64,000 nt of DNA from G965230065 sp965230065 (GCA_965230065.1 OZ245942.1:1426001-1490000), one strand, 5' to 3'. Shown: positions 53,530 to 62,712, counted from the first letter of the stretch. Notes: generated by a model not told the origin, from the sequence alone. A program made the numbers and translations.

Positions 53530-54897
53530 TTATTTTACGGTAGTGTAATAAAATTTCAATTTTACCCGGCTGCTATCCGTAATCAGATGGTTGATGGAAG
53601 ACCCAAGCTGACTGGGGTACAGCAAAAAGTCTTTTTCAGTATTCCCTTCAAACACCCGTTGTGCGTAATTGCTCATAATGCCCCGGTAAGCAATGGTGCT
53701 GGTGTTTTCAACCGTGTCAGGGCGAAGTATGAGATCATTGCCAGAAATCCCATCTGTTATGGATTTAGGAGATACTTCGCCAAACCGGTCAACTACTGGT
53801 ATCAATTTATTGTCATCTTTTACCAGGTAAGGCTGCATGGCAGAAGGAAGAGGCAAATATTCCCCGGGAAAATCAATCTCAATAGAAAATTCAGCACGGT
53901 TGATTGCCACATTTTCGGCCTTGCTATTGAGGAAATCAATGAAGGGGGAAAAGTCAACTTTTGGCACAATGCCCGTACCGGATTGCAGGTATACTTTGCC
54001 ATTACCCGGGTCAAAATCTTGCAGGGGTTCAATAAGGCCGGCCAGTGGTGTTCCGGTGCGGTCACTTTCAATATTGCTAAACCAGTTAGCCGAAGCCCCA
54101 CCCAGGGTATATGAGAGGGAATCGGAATTGGCAGTATGGTGATATATTCGTATTTCTGAGTCCTCTTGATTAAAACCAACCATATGATGGGTACCATCTG
54201 AACTTACCAGGGCAAGGCCATAAAAATACAGTTGGAGCACTTCATTATTCTCAACTTCCGGGTCACCATCTTTAATCTTCGTAAAAAGGTCGGTGCCAAA
54301 ATCGTCATTCAGCATCACATGCACAGCATTCGTTTCCTTTTCAGGATCAACCGAAAAAGTGGCCTGGCCAATAGGTGTTGAGTCGTAAGGTACTTTATCC
54401 TCGCTGTAAAAAATTTTATTGACATAGATAGAGTCAACAGTTCCATCCTCTAAGGTATCAGTCCTGCCCACTTCAATAAGGGGTTCTTGCAGTAAATGTA
54501 CAGACATACCCGAAGTAGCCGGTACTGAGGTTAAACCATACCAATAATCAATATTTAGGGCTAAAACAGTGGAGTCGTAAACCGCATCAGATGGAATATC
54601 GGAAGCGGGGCGGATGAAACTACTGAAAGAAGTTGCTGTAACAGTACCCAGGTTTTCGTTTTGATAAGAACCCGAAAGAATGCGTGAACGCCCGGCAGTC
54701 CTGATCGAGTCTACGAGTACCAAAGAAGAGGAAAGGACTAATTCTTTTTCAAAAATTCTAATATCTACATCATCGGGGCCCAGCCCAAGGCCGAGCTGGC
54801 TATCATCATCTTCACAAGCCAATAAAAAAAGGAGGGCTAAGCACAGGATCAGCCCTCCTTTTATATTATTTATTTTTTTTCTATCCAACAAGCTCAT
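53530..54897 (-). CDS. DUF4270 lipoprotein
   Basis: A 455-residue lipoprotein (signal ending LLFLLACEDDDSQLG) made mostly of beta strands, with the typical DUF4270 layout: an N-terminal SSSLVLVDSIRTAGRSRILSG-type segment near residue 55 and a C-terminal SRVKLKFYYTTVK. Function is unknown; such proteins are confined to Bacteroidota, as far as I know. It starts inside the end of the starch-synthase-like gene (17-bp overlap), so the genes are co-translated. Confidence 0.9.
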   Translation of the reverse strand: MSLLDRKKINNIKGGLILCLALLFLLACEDDDSQLGLGLGPDDVDIRIFEKELVLSSSLVLVDSIRTAGRSRILSGSYQNENLGTVTATSFSSFIRPASDIPSDAVYDSTVLALNIDYWYGLTSVPATSGMSVHLLQEPLIEVGRTDTLEDGTVDSIYVNKIFYSEDKVPYDSTPIGQATFSVDPEKETNAVHVMLNDDFGTDLFTKIKDGDPEVENNEVLQLYFYGLALVSSDGTHHMVGFNQEDSEIRIYHHTANSDSLSYTLGGASANWFSNIESDRTGTPLAGLIEPLQDFDPGNGKVYLQSGTGIVPKVDFSPFIDFLNSKAENVAINRAEFSIEIDFPGEYLPLPSAMQPYLVKDDNKLIPVVDRFGEVSPKSITDGISGNDLILRPDTVENTSTIAYRGIMSNYAQRVFEGNTEKDFLLYPSQLGSSINHLITDSSRVKLKFYYTTVK

Positions 54898-55690
54898 TAT
54901 ATAAGTTATAATAAGAATCTACAAGATCTTCTTTTTCGGTGGTATCTATGGTTTTCATACCAGAACATTCGCTGAAAAGAGAGTTCAGGCTTTCGCTGAA
55001 TTCCTCTTCGGCTTTGATAACAGCATCGGCATACTCAATACCAATCTTGATAAACCCTTCAATATCGGCTGATTTCAGGTTATCAAGCATGCTGTCTTCA
55101 ATGTCAATCATTTTCACCTTATCTATCAGGTTATTACTGAATTTGTGTGATACCAAATTGTTGTAAACAGTAAACACAGTTTTAGCGCTTTTAAAGATAG
55201 GGTCGTTTTTATACGTAGTTTTCACATACATGGGAATCAGGCTTGTCATCCAGTCGTTGCAGTGGATAATGTCAGGTGCCCATCCCAGTTTTTTTACAGT
55301 TTCTAATACTCCTTTACAGAAAAAGATGGCACGTTCATCATTATCAGCATAAAAATTATCTTCTTTGTCAAAGAAAACGGACTTTCTGTGGAAATAGTCT
55401 TCGTTATCGATAAAATAAACTTGCAATTTTGCATTAGGGATGGAAGCTACTTTGATTACCAAAGGTTTTTCTTCTTCACCCACGGCGATATTGATACCGG
55501 AAAGCCTTACTACTTCATGCAACCTGTTTTTCCGTTCATTGATTAATCCAAAACGCGGAACAAGAATACGAATTTCCATGCCTCTCTCCTGCATCCCCTG
55601 TGGCAACTTTCGTACGAAATCTGCTACTTTTGAAGTTTGCAAGAAAGGATTGATTTCACTGGCTACATAAAGGATTCTTAGTTTTGACAT
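54881..55690 (-). CDS. Starch/glycogen-synthase-like protein, GT5 N-terminal domain only
   Basis: A 269-residue protein with the GT5 N-terminal fold: ILYVASEINPFLQTSKVADFV at the start (the usual ADP-glucose loop KxGGL is altered to TSKVAD), VYFIDNEDYF near 92, and PDIIHCNDWMTSLIP near 138. It lacks the C-terminal nucleotide-binding half, so full glycogen synthase activity is unlikely unless a partner supplies it. This short form beside panC is, in my recollection, a common Bacteroidota arrangement. It is divergent from panC, with a well-formed promoter between them. Confidence 0.85.
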   Translation of the reverse strand: MSKLRILYVASEINPFLQTSKVADFVRKLPQGMQERGMEIRILVPRFGLINERKNRLHEVVRLSGINIAVGEEEKPLVIKVASIPNAKLQVYFIDNEDYFHRKSVFFDKEDNFYADNDERAIFFCKGVLETVKKLGWAPDIIHCNDWMTSLIPMYVKTTYKNDPIFKSAKTVFTVYNNLVSHKFSNNLIDKVKMIDIEDSMLDNLKSADIEGFIKIGIEYADAVIKAEEEFSESLNSLFSECSGMKTIDTTEKEDLVDSYYNLYNELVG

Positions 55691-55729
55691 ATCTGTGCGA
55701 ATTTGGTAAGTTTTTTAAAAATCTAACTA

Positions 55730-55760
55730 CAAAAATACTGGAATTTTATCTGACTATCAA
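55730..55760 (-). promoter_or_regulatory. Bacteroidota-type promoter of the starch-synthase-like operon
   Basis: Minus-strand TATTTTTG (55730-55737) with TTG (55758-55760) 20 nt upstream, both matching the consensus; it lies about 40 nt before the start codon at 55690. Confidence 0.7.
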
Positions 55761-55780
55761 TTTTTTATTCCAGAAAACCT

Positions 55781-55788
55781 TAGTTTTG
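55781..55788 (+). promoter_or_regulatory. Possible TAnnTTTG element before panC
   Basis: TAGTTTTG matches the -7 consensus 32 nt before panC, divergent from the promoter at 55730; the -33 TTG is missing. Confidence 0.4.
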
Positions 55789-55820
55789 CCTGTTTTGTAA
55801 CGACTGAGCGGTATAATCAG

Positions 55821-56675
55821 ATGGAAGTTTTTGAAGACACAGCACCCCTGCAAAATTATTTAAAAATCCAACGATTAAATGAAAAAAATATTGGATTAGT
55901 ACCAACGATGGGTGCATTGCACGAAGGGCATGCAGCGCTTGTTAAGGCAGCTCAACAAAGGGGGTTATTCACTGTGGCTACTATTTATGTAAACCCTGCA
56001 CAGTTTAATAATCCTGTTGATCTGGAAAAATATCCGAGGAACATGGAAAAAGACAGGCAATTTTTGGAAGCATTGGGCTGCGATGCCCTGTTTTGCCCCT
56101 CCGATGCGCTCATGTACCCCGAATACCCACCTCAGTTGCAAATGTATTTTGGACACCTGGAAAATATAATGGAGGGCAAGTTTCGGAAAGGGCACTTTGG
56201 GGGAGTAGGGCTTGTGCTGAGCAAACTTTTTCATATGGTGCGCCCCAATGTAGCATTTTTTGGTCAAAAAGACTTTCAACAATTCATGGTAGTAAAAAAG
56301 CTGGTGGATGAGCTGGTATTTGATGTAGAACTGGAAATGGTGCCTACGGTACGTAATGCGGGCGGGCTTGCTTTTTCATCCAGAAACCAACGGCTTTCTG
56401 CCGATAAGCAGGAAATGGCGCAACATTTGCACAAAGCCTTGCAACTTGCCAGGAAGGAGTTACTTTCGCAAGAAGATGTAAGCACTACCAAAGCCATGAT
56501 AGCAGCACATTTTGATACATTGGAAGAAATTTCGCTGGAATATTTTGAAGTGGTAGATGCTGAAAACTTTAAAGAGGTAAATAACGTAAGCAAACATCGG
56601 CAAGTGGTTTTGTGTATCGCTGCGTATATCAATGGCGTAAGGCTGATAGACAACCTTCTTCTTTTTTCTAATTGA
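55821..56675 (+). CDS. panC: Pantoate-beta-alanine ligase
   Basis: A 284-residue enzyme of normal length with the ATP-binding HIGH-like PTMGALHEGH near residue 28, the pantoate site YVNPAQFN near 56, GQKDFQQ near 150 and the KMSKS-like AFSSRNQRLS near 185. It joins pantoate and beta-alanine to make pantothenate, the coenzyme A precursor. panD, which makes beta-alanine, follows 34 bp on, so both substrates' supply and use are kept together. Confidence 0.97.
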   Translation: MEVFEDTAPLQNYLKIQRLNEKNIGLVPTMGALHEGHAALVKAAQQRGLFTVATIYVNPAQFNNPVDLEKYPRNMEKDRQFLEALGCDALFCPSDALMYPEYPPQLQMYFGHLENIMEGKFRKGHFGGVGLVLSKLFHMVRPNVAFFGQKDFQQFMVVKKLVDELVFDVELEMVPTVRNAGGLAFSSRNQRLSADKQEMAQHLHKALQLARKELLSQEDVSTTKAMIAAHFDTLEEISLEYFEVVDAENFKEVNNVSKHRQVVLCIAAYINGVRLIDNLLLFSN

Positions 56676-56698
56676 TTTATGAAAGTTTTGAGTGTAGC

Positions 56699-56704
56699 AG
56701 GAGG
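56699..56704 (+). promoter_or_regulatory. Strong Shine-Dalgarno site of panD
   Basis: AGGAGG, five bases before the panD ATG. Such strong sites are uncommon in this window, where most genes have none, and this one fixes the panD start. Confidence 0.7.
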
Positions 56705-56709
56705 AAACA

Positions 56710-57060
56710 ATGCAAATTCAAGTTTTAAAATCTAAAATTCACCGGGTAAGCATTACGCAGGCTGAACTGCACTATGTGGGCAGCATCACCATTGATGAAG
56801 ATTTGATGGATGCGGCTAATATTATTGAAAACGAAAAAGTGCAAATTGTAAATATCAACAACGGTGAGCGCCTTGAAACATATGTGATTAAAGGCGAAAG
56901 GGGTACAGGCACTGTTTGCATGAACGGCCCGGCGGCCCGCAAAGTGCAGGTAGGCGATGTCATTATCGTTATCTCTTATGCCAGCATGGATTTTGAAGAA
57001 GCCAAAACTTTTAAACCTACCATTATTTTTCCTGACCAGCACAACAAGATTATCGGCTAA
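56710..57060 (+). CDS. panD: Aspartate 1-decarboxylase proenzyme
   Basis: A 116-residue proenzyme. Gly24-Ser25 in ELHYVGSITID is the self-cleavage site that creates the pyruvoyl cofactor on Ser25; Tyr58 (ETYVIKG) and GTVCMNGPAAR near 72 complete the active site. It makes beta-alanine from aspartate. It lies between panC and a flippase-like gene that starts one base after its stop codon. Confidence 0.97.
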   Translation: MQIQVLKSKIHRVSITQAELHYVGSITIDEDLMDAANIIENEKVQIVNINNGERLETYVIKGERGTGTVCMNGPAARKVQVGDVIIVISYASMDFEEAKTFKPTIIFPDQHNKIIG

Positions 57061-57061
57061 T

Positions 57062-58078
57062 ATGCTTAAAAATTTTTTAAAATACTCCATTTCTTTAGGC
57101 ATTGCCTTCGCCTTGCTGTGGTATGTTTACAAAGACCTGAACCTGGAAGCCATGTTTGCCAAGCTGGCTTCGGTAAATTACTTCTGGGTGGTGGTGTCCC
57201 TCATTATTGCCCTCACAAGCCATGGGCTTCGGGCTTATCGATGGAATTTGATGTTAACGCCTTTGGGCTATCAGCTCAGTACCTTCCGTACTTTTCTGGC
57301 TGTGATGGTGGGCTATTTTGTAAACTTATTACTCCCCAGAATGGGCGAAATATCCCGGTGTGGCATCTTAAAACGCACAGATGATGTACCCGTAACTACC
57401 TCATTGGGCACCGTAGTAGCCGAACGCATTATAGACGTGATTTTCTTATTAGGCGTAGTGGGCTTAACACTTTTGCTGGAGTTTGGGAGGCTGAAAGATT
57501 TCTTTTTTGGTTTTGCTGTCAACAAGTTTGAGAATTTTGACTTCCTCAATCTGTTGATGATTTTGGGCATTGTGGGTGCACTCACGTTGGTGATTGTATT
57601 ATTGGTACGCGCCCGCAAAGAACAACTGGGACAGAGCAGCATTTTTCAAAAAATCAAAAATTTTGCCCGGGAAATGCTAAAAGGGCTGACCAGTATCAAT
57701 AAGCTGCAAAACCCGGCAGGCTTCTGGATTTCTTCCGTTTTAATTTGGGCGTTCTACTATCTGATGTCGTACACCATGTTTTTTACCTTATCGGAAACTT
57801 CCGATCTGGGCTTGCTGGCAGGGCTGGCCGTACTCGCTACCGGAAGCCTGGGCATGGCCGCTCCGGTGCAGGGAGGCATTGGCACCTTTCATATTCTGGT
57901 GAGCGGGGTGCTGGTACTGTACGGTATTTCCGAAACGGATGGTGTATTGTTTGCCACCCTCACCCACGGCATCCAAACCATTTCTTTTGTAATATTCGGA
58001 GGCATTAGCTTTGCTATCAGTTTGATGATTTCCCGCCGCAAGGCGAAGGTGCAGTCAATGGCGAAGTCGAGCGTATAA
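57062..58078 (+). CDS. Lysylphosphatidylglycerol-synthase-type membrane protein (UPF0104)
   Basis: A 338-residue integral membrane protein with eight or so helices, started at ATG 57062; a longer frame would overlap panD. Segments GYFVNLLLPRMGEISRC near residue 90 and VAERIIDVIFLL near 118 are typical of the flippase-like domain of LPG synthases, and APVQGGIGTFHILV near 270 as well. It has no lysyltransferase domain, so lipid or polyprenol flipping is the most likely role. It probably shares a transcript with panCD. Confidence 0.9.
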   Translation: MLKNFLKYSISLGIAFALLWYVYKDLNLEAMFAKLASVNYFWVVVSLIIALTSHGLRAYRWNLMLTPLGYQLSTFRTFLAVMVGYFVNLLLPRMGEISRCGILKRTDDVPVTTSLGTVVAERIIDVIFLLGVVGLTLLLEFGRLKDFFFGFAVNKFENFDFLNLLMILGIVGALTLVIVLLVRARKEQLGQSSIFQKIKNFAREMLKGLTSINKLQNPAGFWISSVLIWAFYYLMSYTMFFTLSETSDLGLLAGLAVLATGSLGMAAPVQGGIGTFHILVSGVLVLYGISETDGVLFATLTHGIQTISFVIFGGISFAISLMISRRKAKVQSMAKSSV

Positions 58079-58083
58079 CGGTA

Positions 58084-58452
58084 TCATTTAGTGATTTGAT
58101 AATCATTAATGAGAAGATTGGCCGATAAATTTAACCGGACTGCCAAATTTCTAATCATATCAACAGTCAGTTTTCTTTTCCTGTTTAAGACCTCCGAAAC
58201 CCGGCTCTTTCCGCCTATTTCATTAATCAGGTCTTTCTGCTTTAAGTTCATTTCCTCCATTCTGATTTTTATGGCTTCAATAGGATCAGGCGCCTCGATT
58301 GGATAGTGTTTTTTTTCATATTCATCAATAATTAAACCCAATAGGTCAGCTTCATCACTTTCAGGAGTTCCGATGGGAGCATCAAAGATGGTTTCTAACC
58401 TTCTTAGTGCATCCTCGTATTCTGCTTCTGTTTTTATCAGCTTAATATTCAT
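58084..58452 (-). CDS. higA: HigA-type antitoxin
   Basis: A 122-residue protein whose C-terminal half is a Cro/C1-type helix-turn-helix (RMEEMNLKQKDLINEIGG then SRVSEVLNRKRKL, residues about 67-100). The toxin gene lies 12 bp upstream in the same operon, the toxin-first order of hig systems. It should neutralise HigB and repress the operon. Confidence 0.88.
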   Translation of the reverse strand: MNIKLIKTEAEYEDALRRLETIFDAPIGTPESDEADLLGLIIDEYEKKHYPIEAPDPIEAIKIRMEEMNLKQKDLINEIGGKSRVSEVLNRKRKLTVDMIRNLAVRLNLSANLLINDYQITK

Positions 58453-58464
58453 AATTTCATTGGT

Positions 58465-58761
58465 TTAAATCGTATTAGCATCTATTTTATCATAACCGCT
58501 GTGCGTGCCAACAAAACGGATAAATATCCATTGTTTTTCAAAATTAAACTTAGCTACAAGCCTGTATGAGTTCCCTTTTATATTGAAAACAATCCTACTA
58601 TCTTTTAAAATACTTGCATTAGCATAGTTACTTTTTACATCATTCGGGTTTTTCCAATCAGCACTTATGGCAGTATCATACCACGTTTTAAGGTACTGCT
58701 CTGAATCTGCGTGTTTTTCCCAAAACTCCCTTAATGTACGTTTAGAAAATATTCTTTTCAT
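58465..58761 (-). CDS. higB: HigB-type toxin
   Basis: A 98-residue RelE-superfamily protein with HigB features: RTLREFWEKHADSEQYLKTW at the start, SRIVFNIKGNSYRLVAKF near residue 52 and IRFVGTHSGYDKIDA near the end, where the His and Arg/Lys residues of ribosome-dependent mRNA interferases lie. It appears intact, as does its antitoxin. It sits on the minus strand after the panCD operon and may be a recent insertion. Confidence 0.9.
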   Translation of the reverse strand: MKRIFSKRTLREFWEKHADSEQYLKTWYDTAISADWKNPNDVKSNYANASILKDSRIVFNIKGNSYRLVAKFNFEKQWIFIRFVGTHSGYDKIDANTI

Positions 58762-58859
58762 TACATTTCTTTCTGACGAGTAAAGATAATAAAAGTTCTA
58801 CATTTGGGAACTTTCTTGTGTATTTTTTGATGAAATCGATAATTATTTTATGAACACAA

Positions 58860-60578
58860 TTAATAATGCGTCCCCGGAAATGCATCATAAGCCTTGATTT
58901 TCGCCTTTTCTATCCGGGTAAACCACACCTGGCAATCGGCATGCTTTTTCTCACCAATAGGGTTTCTTTGTTTGACGGTGAGGAAAATGTATTTTTCACC
59001 CACATGCATGGCGTGGTTGGCGTAGCGGTTGTCTTTGTCTTCAGAGCCTGTTGAGGGGTACCCCCATTCTTCTACATCCATTACATACTGCCAGGTTTGG
59101 GTGCCATCGTAACTTACGGCCAGCCCCAGCCGGGTGCGGGGCAGGTTGTTGACGGAAGGCTCATCATCCCGGTCGTTGTACGTCCAGAACATATAATAAT
59201 GCTGCGGGTTATAGGCATCCCTTTCTACACTGAAGGCGCATTTGGGAGCTACAAAAGGCGTATTGTTCATTTCATCTTTCAGGTCGCTCCAATGAACACC
59301 GGGCGTTGACTTTCCCATGGCAAGGGTGTTGGCACCTTCCCGTCCATCGCGGGCGTAGGTTTTGAAGGTTTCATCAGGCAATTCCACCAACTGCATTTCC
59401 TGTACCGATTTGTAGCGGGATGCAGCCCCGTACAAAGGAAAAGGAATCAGTAACGTCCAGCTTTTTCCTTCATCTTTGCTCACGTACAGGTTTCTTTGTA
59501 GTGACATGTAAATTTCGCCTGTGGAGGCTTGGGTAAGTTTATCGGGCATCAGTCCGTGCCGGTTGATGTTGGCAATAACGCCCGTTTTTTTCCAGCTTTT
59601 CCCTTCATCGGTAGACAGTACAAACTGGGCATTTCCTTCGTCTGTTAGCCCAACGGAAAGGTAATTGCCTGATTGCAACCTAAGCAGTTGCGGACAACTG
59701 TGTTTGATGGTATCGCCCGCTGCGATGATGTGCTGCCATTTTTCGGGAGCAGTGCCTTTCCATGTAACGCCCATATCCCAGGAAGTGAGCAAAAACATAG
59801 GGAACTGAATATTGTGCTTCACCACCCGGTCATCGGCCGTAGCGCACAGCCCAATGAGGGAGTCGTCTTCTTTGGTTTGGATGGTGAGGTGCTGCGCCAG
59901 GTTCCGGCCATTTTCCCCGGGAATTTCCAGGGCATATTCCAGCACGCCTTCATTGACCCGCCCGTATTTTCCCTGATAGGTAATATCATCAAATTGGGCA
60001 ATGGTGTTTTGGGTTTCAAAACCAATTCTACCGAAGGTTTGGTGCAAAAGCTCATCGGTTTGAACTTTCAGTTGCCCGTCTACCCAGAATTGGATACTGG
60101 CATCATGGGCAACAATCCGGAAATGATGCCATACCCGGTTTAACTTTTCTTGTGATGTTGCCCGTACATGTTTTTGCTGGTTGCTTTCTTCCTGTTCTAC
60201 AATCGCATACTGTTCCTTCTCAAAATTATAAAGCAATTTGATGTAAGAGCTTTCTGCATTGTATCTGACCAGAAATGCGAGATAGCCATTGTTGGAACGA
60301 ACCACCCGGAAGCGCCCTGTAAAGACCGGATTTCTTTCAAATACATGCAAATAGCTGTACTGCACCGCGTCTGACAAGTTACTTTGCTGGTACACATGGT
60401 TTTCCTGTTCACAATGAACTGCCCAGGATTGCGGGCCAGGTGCGTATTTTTGTATCCAATGTGAGGGTTGGGTATCGCAGGTTTCGTCTTCGAAGTTGTC
60501 ATGAAACTCATATCCATAAAGGGGTGGATATGCGCAAAAGAGAAGAAAAAGGAGTAGGTAATATATTTTTTTATGCAT
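58860..60578 (-). CDS. Exported LamG-like plus sialidase/BNR-repeat protein
   Basis: A 572-residue protein with a signal peptide (ending PPLYGYE). Residues about 25-195 are a concanavalin/LamG-like sandwich (WHHFRIVAHDASIQFWVDG near 150). Residues about 215-560 form a sialidase-like six-bladed propeller with Asp boxes STDEGKSW near 325 and SKDEGKSWT near 365. Members of this class hydrolyse or bind glycans. The DUF4185 gene lies upstream in the same direction. No sialic-acid genes are nearby, so sialidase activity should not be assumed. Confidence 0.82.
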   Translation of the reverse strand: MHKKIYYLLLFLLFCAYPPLYGYEFHDNFEDETCDTQPSHWIQKYAPGPQSWAVHCEQENHVYQQSNLSDAVQYSYLHVFERNPVFTGRFRVVRSNNGYLAFLVRYNAESSYIKLLYNFEKEQYAIVEQEESNQQKHVRATSQEKLNRVWHHFRIVAHDASIQFWVDGQLKVQTDELLHQTFGRIGFETQNTIAQFDDITYQGKYGRVNEGVLEYALEIPGENGRNLAQHLTIQTKEDDSLIGLCATADDRVVKHNIQFPMFLLTSWDMGVTWKGTAPEKWQHIIAAGDTIKHSCPQLLRLQSGNYLSVGLTDEGNAQFVLSTDEGKSWKKTGVIANINRHGLMPDKLTQASTGEIYMSLQRNLYVSKDEGKSWTLLIPFPLYGAASRYKSVQEMQLVELPDETFKTYARDGREGANTLAMGKSTPGVHWSDLKDEMNNTPFVAPKCAFSVERDAYNPQHYYMFWTYNDRDDEPSVNNLPRTRLGLAVSYDGTQTWQYVMDVEEWGYPSTGSEDKDNRYANHAMHVGEKYIFLTVKQRNPIGEKKHADCQVWFTRIEKAKIKAYDAFPGTHY

Positions 60579-60672
60579 AAAAAATTTGTGTATTAGATAG
60601 TCATTAATAATTTTATTTTCTTTAATGATTCAAATATGAAATATTATTTCGGTTTGTTGATTTTGCTGCACT

Positions 60673-60810
60673 GTCCTTTTTGGCATTGCCCCAAAAAGGA
60701 CCAAAAAACTCTAGGATATTCAATGCTTCTCCCCACAAAGCCAGCGCACGCCCGCTGAATTTCCTGGCCAACGCACTGAAAACCAGGTGCTTTTTAAAAA
60801 AAAAAAAGCT
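60673..60810. repeat. Hairpin plus poly-A stretch, possible interspersed element
   Basis: In the 239-bp gap between two minus-strand genes, GTCCTTTTTGG / CCAAAAAGGAC (60673-60701) forms a perfect 11-bp stem. It is followed by a GC-rich stretch with a codon-like but non-homologous text and a run of more than ten A at about 60797. I have the impression that similar segments recur between Bacteroidota genes, but I cannot verify that here. Confidence 0.4.
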
Positions 60811-60817
60811 CTTAGCC

Positions 60818-61909
60818 TTATTCGGTAATAAACTCTCCCCTCATCAGGTTGAACGAGTCATTTTCTTTGCGTCCGGTGAAAATGAGCGAGAATGTTTTGC
60901 CGTCTTCACTCAACCACTTATTGGAAAAGTTCCAGAAGAAAGTATTGAGGGGAATATGCCCTTCCCCCCAGTTTTTTTCATAGCAAACGGTGGTCCAGGG
61001 CCCCCAGGGATTTGGAGCATCAAAAATGCCAATATTTCCTCTGTGTGATTCGGTATGCTCGGTGGTGAGCATGTACCGCTGTAGTCCGGCATTATAGCTT
61101 ACATTGATGCACCACCCTACGCCATCCGGATTTTCAAATACAGGTTTGCGTTGATTGATTTCTTTTGTCCAGACAGGTTTGTCATTTTGCATCCCGGCAA
61201 AAAAAGTATAGGCATCCCTATTTAAAATTTCATCTTTCGGCACCCTTGCCAAATCAATCAAACCAGGTTTTTGGCAATTCAGGTAGTCTGCTTTATCGTG
61301 ATAGTCATCCGGGCCTTCATAGGATTGGAAACGGATGAGATAGCTGTAAACATAATCATCCCTGGCATCTTCATAATTTCTGCCGTAATTGCACACCGTG
61401 GGCATCATCACCCCTTCTTCCCGGGTAAACGACCAGTCGGTAAACTCCCAGGTAGCTCCGTGGTCTTTGGAAGAAGCGATTTTTACTTCTTTGAAAGGGT
61501 CTGCTTTTGTTTCAAACATACCCACCCACATATATAATACCTCATCGATACACACAATACCATAGCTTTTGCCGGTTACATCATGTTCATTTTCGGCATT
61601 GTAACCACCCCACACATTGGTCGCTTTGAAGTCGTGCCAGTTGGCTTCCAGGCGTGCTACACCGATGCTGGAACGTCCAATGCCATTGGTGCCTCCAAAG
61701 CCGCCACCATCTCCCCACACCGTGTACTGATGGTCATCATTTGCCCAGGTAATGGGCCAGTTATCACTCCCCGAAGCCAGCCGGATATGAGAAGGCCAGT
61801 GAAATTTTATCTCTTTAATCACCGGACTTTTGGGGTATGGGGAAGGTTGGGCAGTGGCGAGGGTTGAAGTAACGAGAAATAAAAAAGGCACTAATATTTT
61901 CAGCTTCAT
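60818..61909 (-). CDS. Exported DUF4185 protein
   Basis: A 363-residue protein started at ATG 61909, which gives a proper signal peptide (ending TLATAQ); the longer frame adds nine residues. It has the DUF4185 pattern: WPITWANDDHQYTVWGDGGG near residue 47, GIGRSSIGVARL near 70 and an Arg/Trp-rich propeller to the end. DUF4185 proteins are thought to be glycan-acting propellers, some related to mannoside or arabinan enzymes; activity here is not predictable. The next gene in the same direction has sialidase-like repeats. Confidence 0.82.
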   Translation of the reverse strand: MKLKILVPFLFLVTSTLATAQPSPYPKSPVIKEIKFHWPSHIRLASGSDNWPITWANDDHQYTVWGDGGGFGGTNGIGRSSIGVARLEANWHDFKATNVWGGYNAENEHDVTGKSYGIVCIDEVLYMWVGMFETKADPFKEVKIASSKDHGATWEFTDWSFTREEGVMMPTVCNYGRNYEDARDDYVYSYLIRFQSYEGPDDYHDKADYLNCQKPGLIDLARVPKDEILNRDAYTFFAGMQNDKPVWTKEINQRKPVFENPDGVGWCINVSYNAGLQRYMLTTEHTESHRGNIGIFDAPNPWGPWTTVCYEKNWGEGHIPLNTFFWNFSNKWLSEDGKTFSLIFTGRKENDSFNLMRGEFITE

Positions 61910-61983
61910 GTGTGGTATAATTTTTTGCCATGCCAAGGATTATTTTTCATAAGAATATTAGATAGGAAAGTGAATAATCGAGG

Positions 61984-62712
61984 TTAATGATTGTTGTGCA
62001 TCGTTTTAAGTAATAGTTCTTTAATAACGGCCTCATTTTTATAATATTTACACCCTTCTTTCCCAGGGACTCTAGTTAGTTTATTGATCCTGAGGGTATC
62101 GGAGTTCCAGTTCCAGGAAGACAATACCGTTCCTTTTGAGGTGCTAATTTCCATCCAGTTCCACTCCCCACACATATGATCAATTTTAGTCTTTACATTG
62201 TAATCTGACCCGGCAATCTGTTCGGCTGTGATTTTTACACTTTTACCAGTTTTTAAATCCTCATATTCCCCTATAAGGCAATTCGTCTTTATCAGGTGAT
62301 GTAAATTTGCTATGTCAAATGTAGGGTTCTGTTTATCCTTTCGAGAGTAATCATGTTCCCACTGAAGCTCTCCCCGCCTAATATATTTTACTGCTATTTT
62401 ATCATCTCCGGGTACATACTCAATTTTTACAGAAAGCCTGGAGTCTGTAATTTTATTTGGTCCAACAACCACATATTCAGGAGAGATACTTTCATACCAA
62501 CCTCGCAAAAACATTTTATTTTCCCCAATTTCAATTTCGGCAAAAGATGATGAAGGGAACTTACTTTCTACTGTCCAGAATTCCCTTTTTTTATGCACCT
62601 CCTCAAAAAAATCAGTCAATATCCATTTGCCTTTCATGTTCTCATTAATCTTTGGCTCCTCAGGTGAAACGAAAATACCAAATAGCATTAGGACTATTAA
62701 TGAATTTTTCAT
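61984..62712 (-). CDS. Exported protein of unknown function
   Basis: A 242-residue protein with a probable signal peptide (MKNSLIVLMLFGIFV). Most of the rest is beta-rich with paired Trp (MKGKWILTDFFEE, CGEWNWMEIS) and reads like one or two lipocalin-like barrels, but I cannot name a family. It is 75 bp upstream of the DUF4185 gene in the same direction. Confidence 0.7.
   Translation of the reverse strand: MKNSLIVLMLFGIFVSPEEPKINENMKGKWILTDFFEEVHKKREFWTVESKFPSSSFAEIEIGENKMFLRGWYESISPEYVVVGPNKITDSRLSVKIEYVPGDDKIAVKYIRRGELQWEHDYSRKDKQNPTFDIANLHHLIKTNCLIGEYEDLKTGKSVKITAEQIAGSDYNVKTKIDHMCGEWNWMEISTSKGTVLSSWNWNSDTLRINKLTRVPGKEGCKYYKNEAVIKELLLKTMHNNH

Noticed and set aside
56679..56735. An 18-codon frame overlapping the start of panD
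   Set aside because: Its middle is the panD Shine-Dalgarno site and it reads through the panD start; probably chance.
56957..57061. Longer start of the flippase-like gene inside panD
   Set aside because: The residues are panD in another frame; ATG 57062 starts the membrane protein one base after the panD stop.
60680..61048. A 122-residue plus-strand frame opposite the DUF4185 gene
   Set aside because: It begins in a repeat-like stretch and then runs antisense to a clear coding gene.
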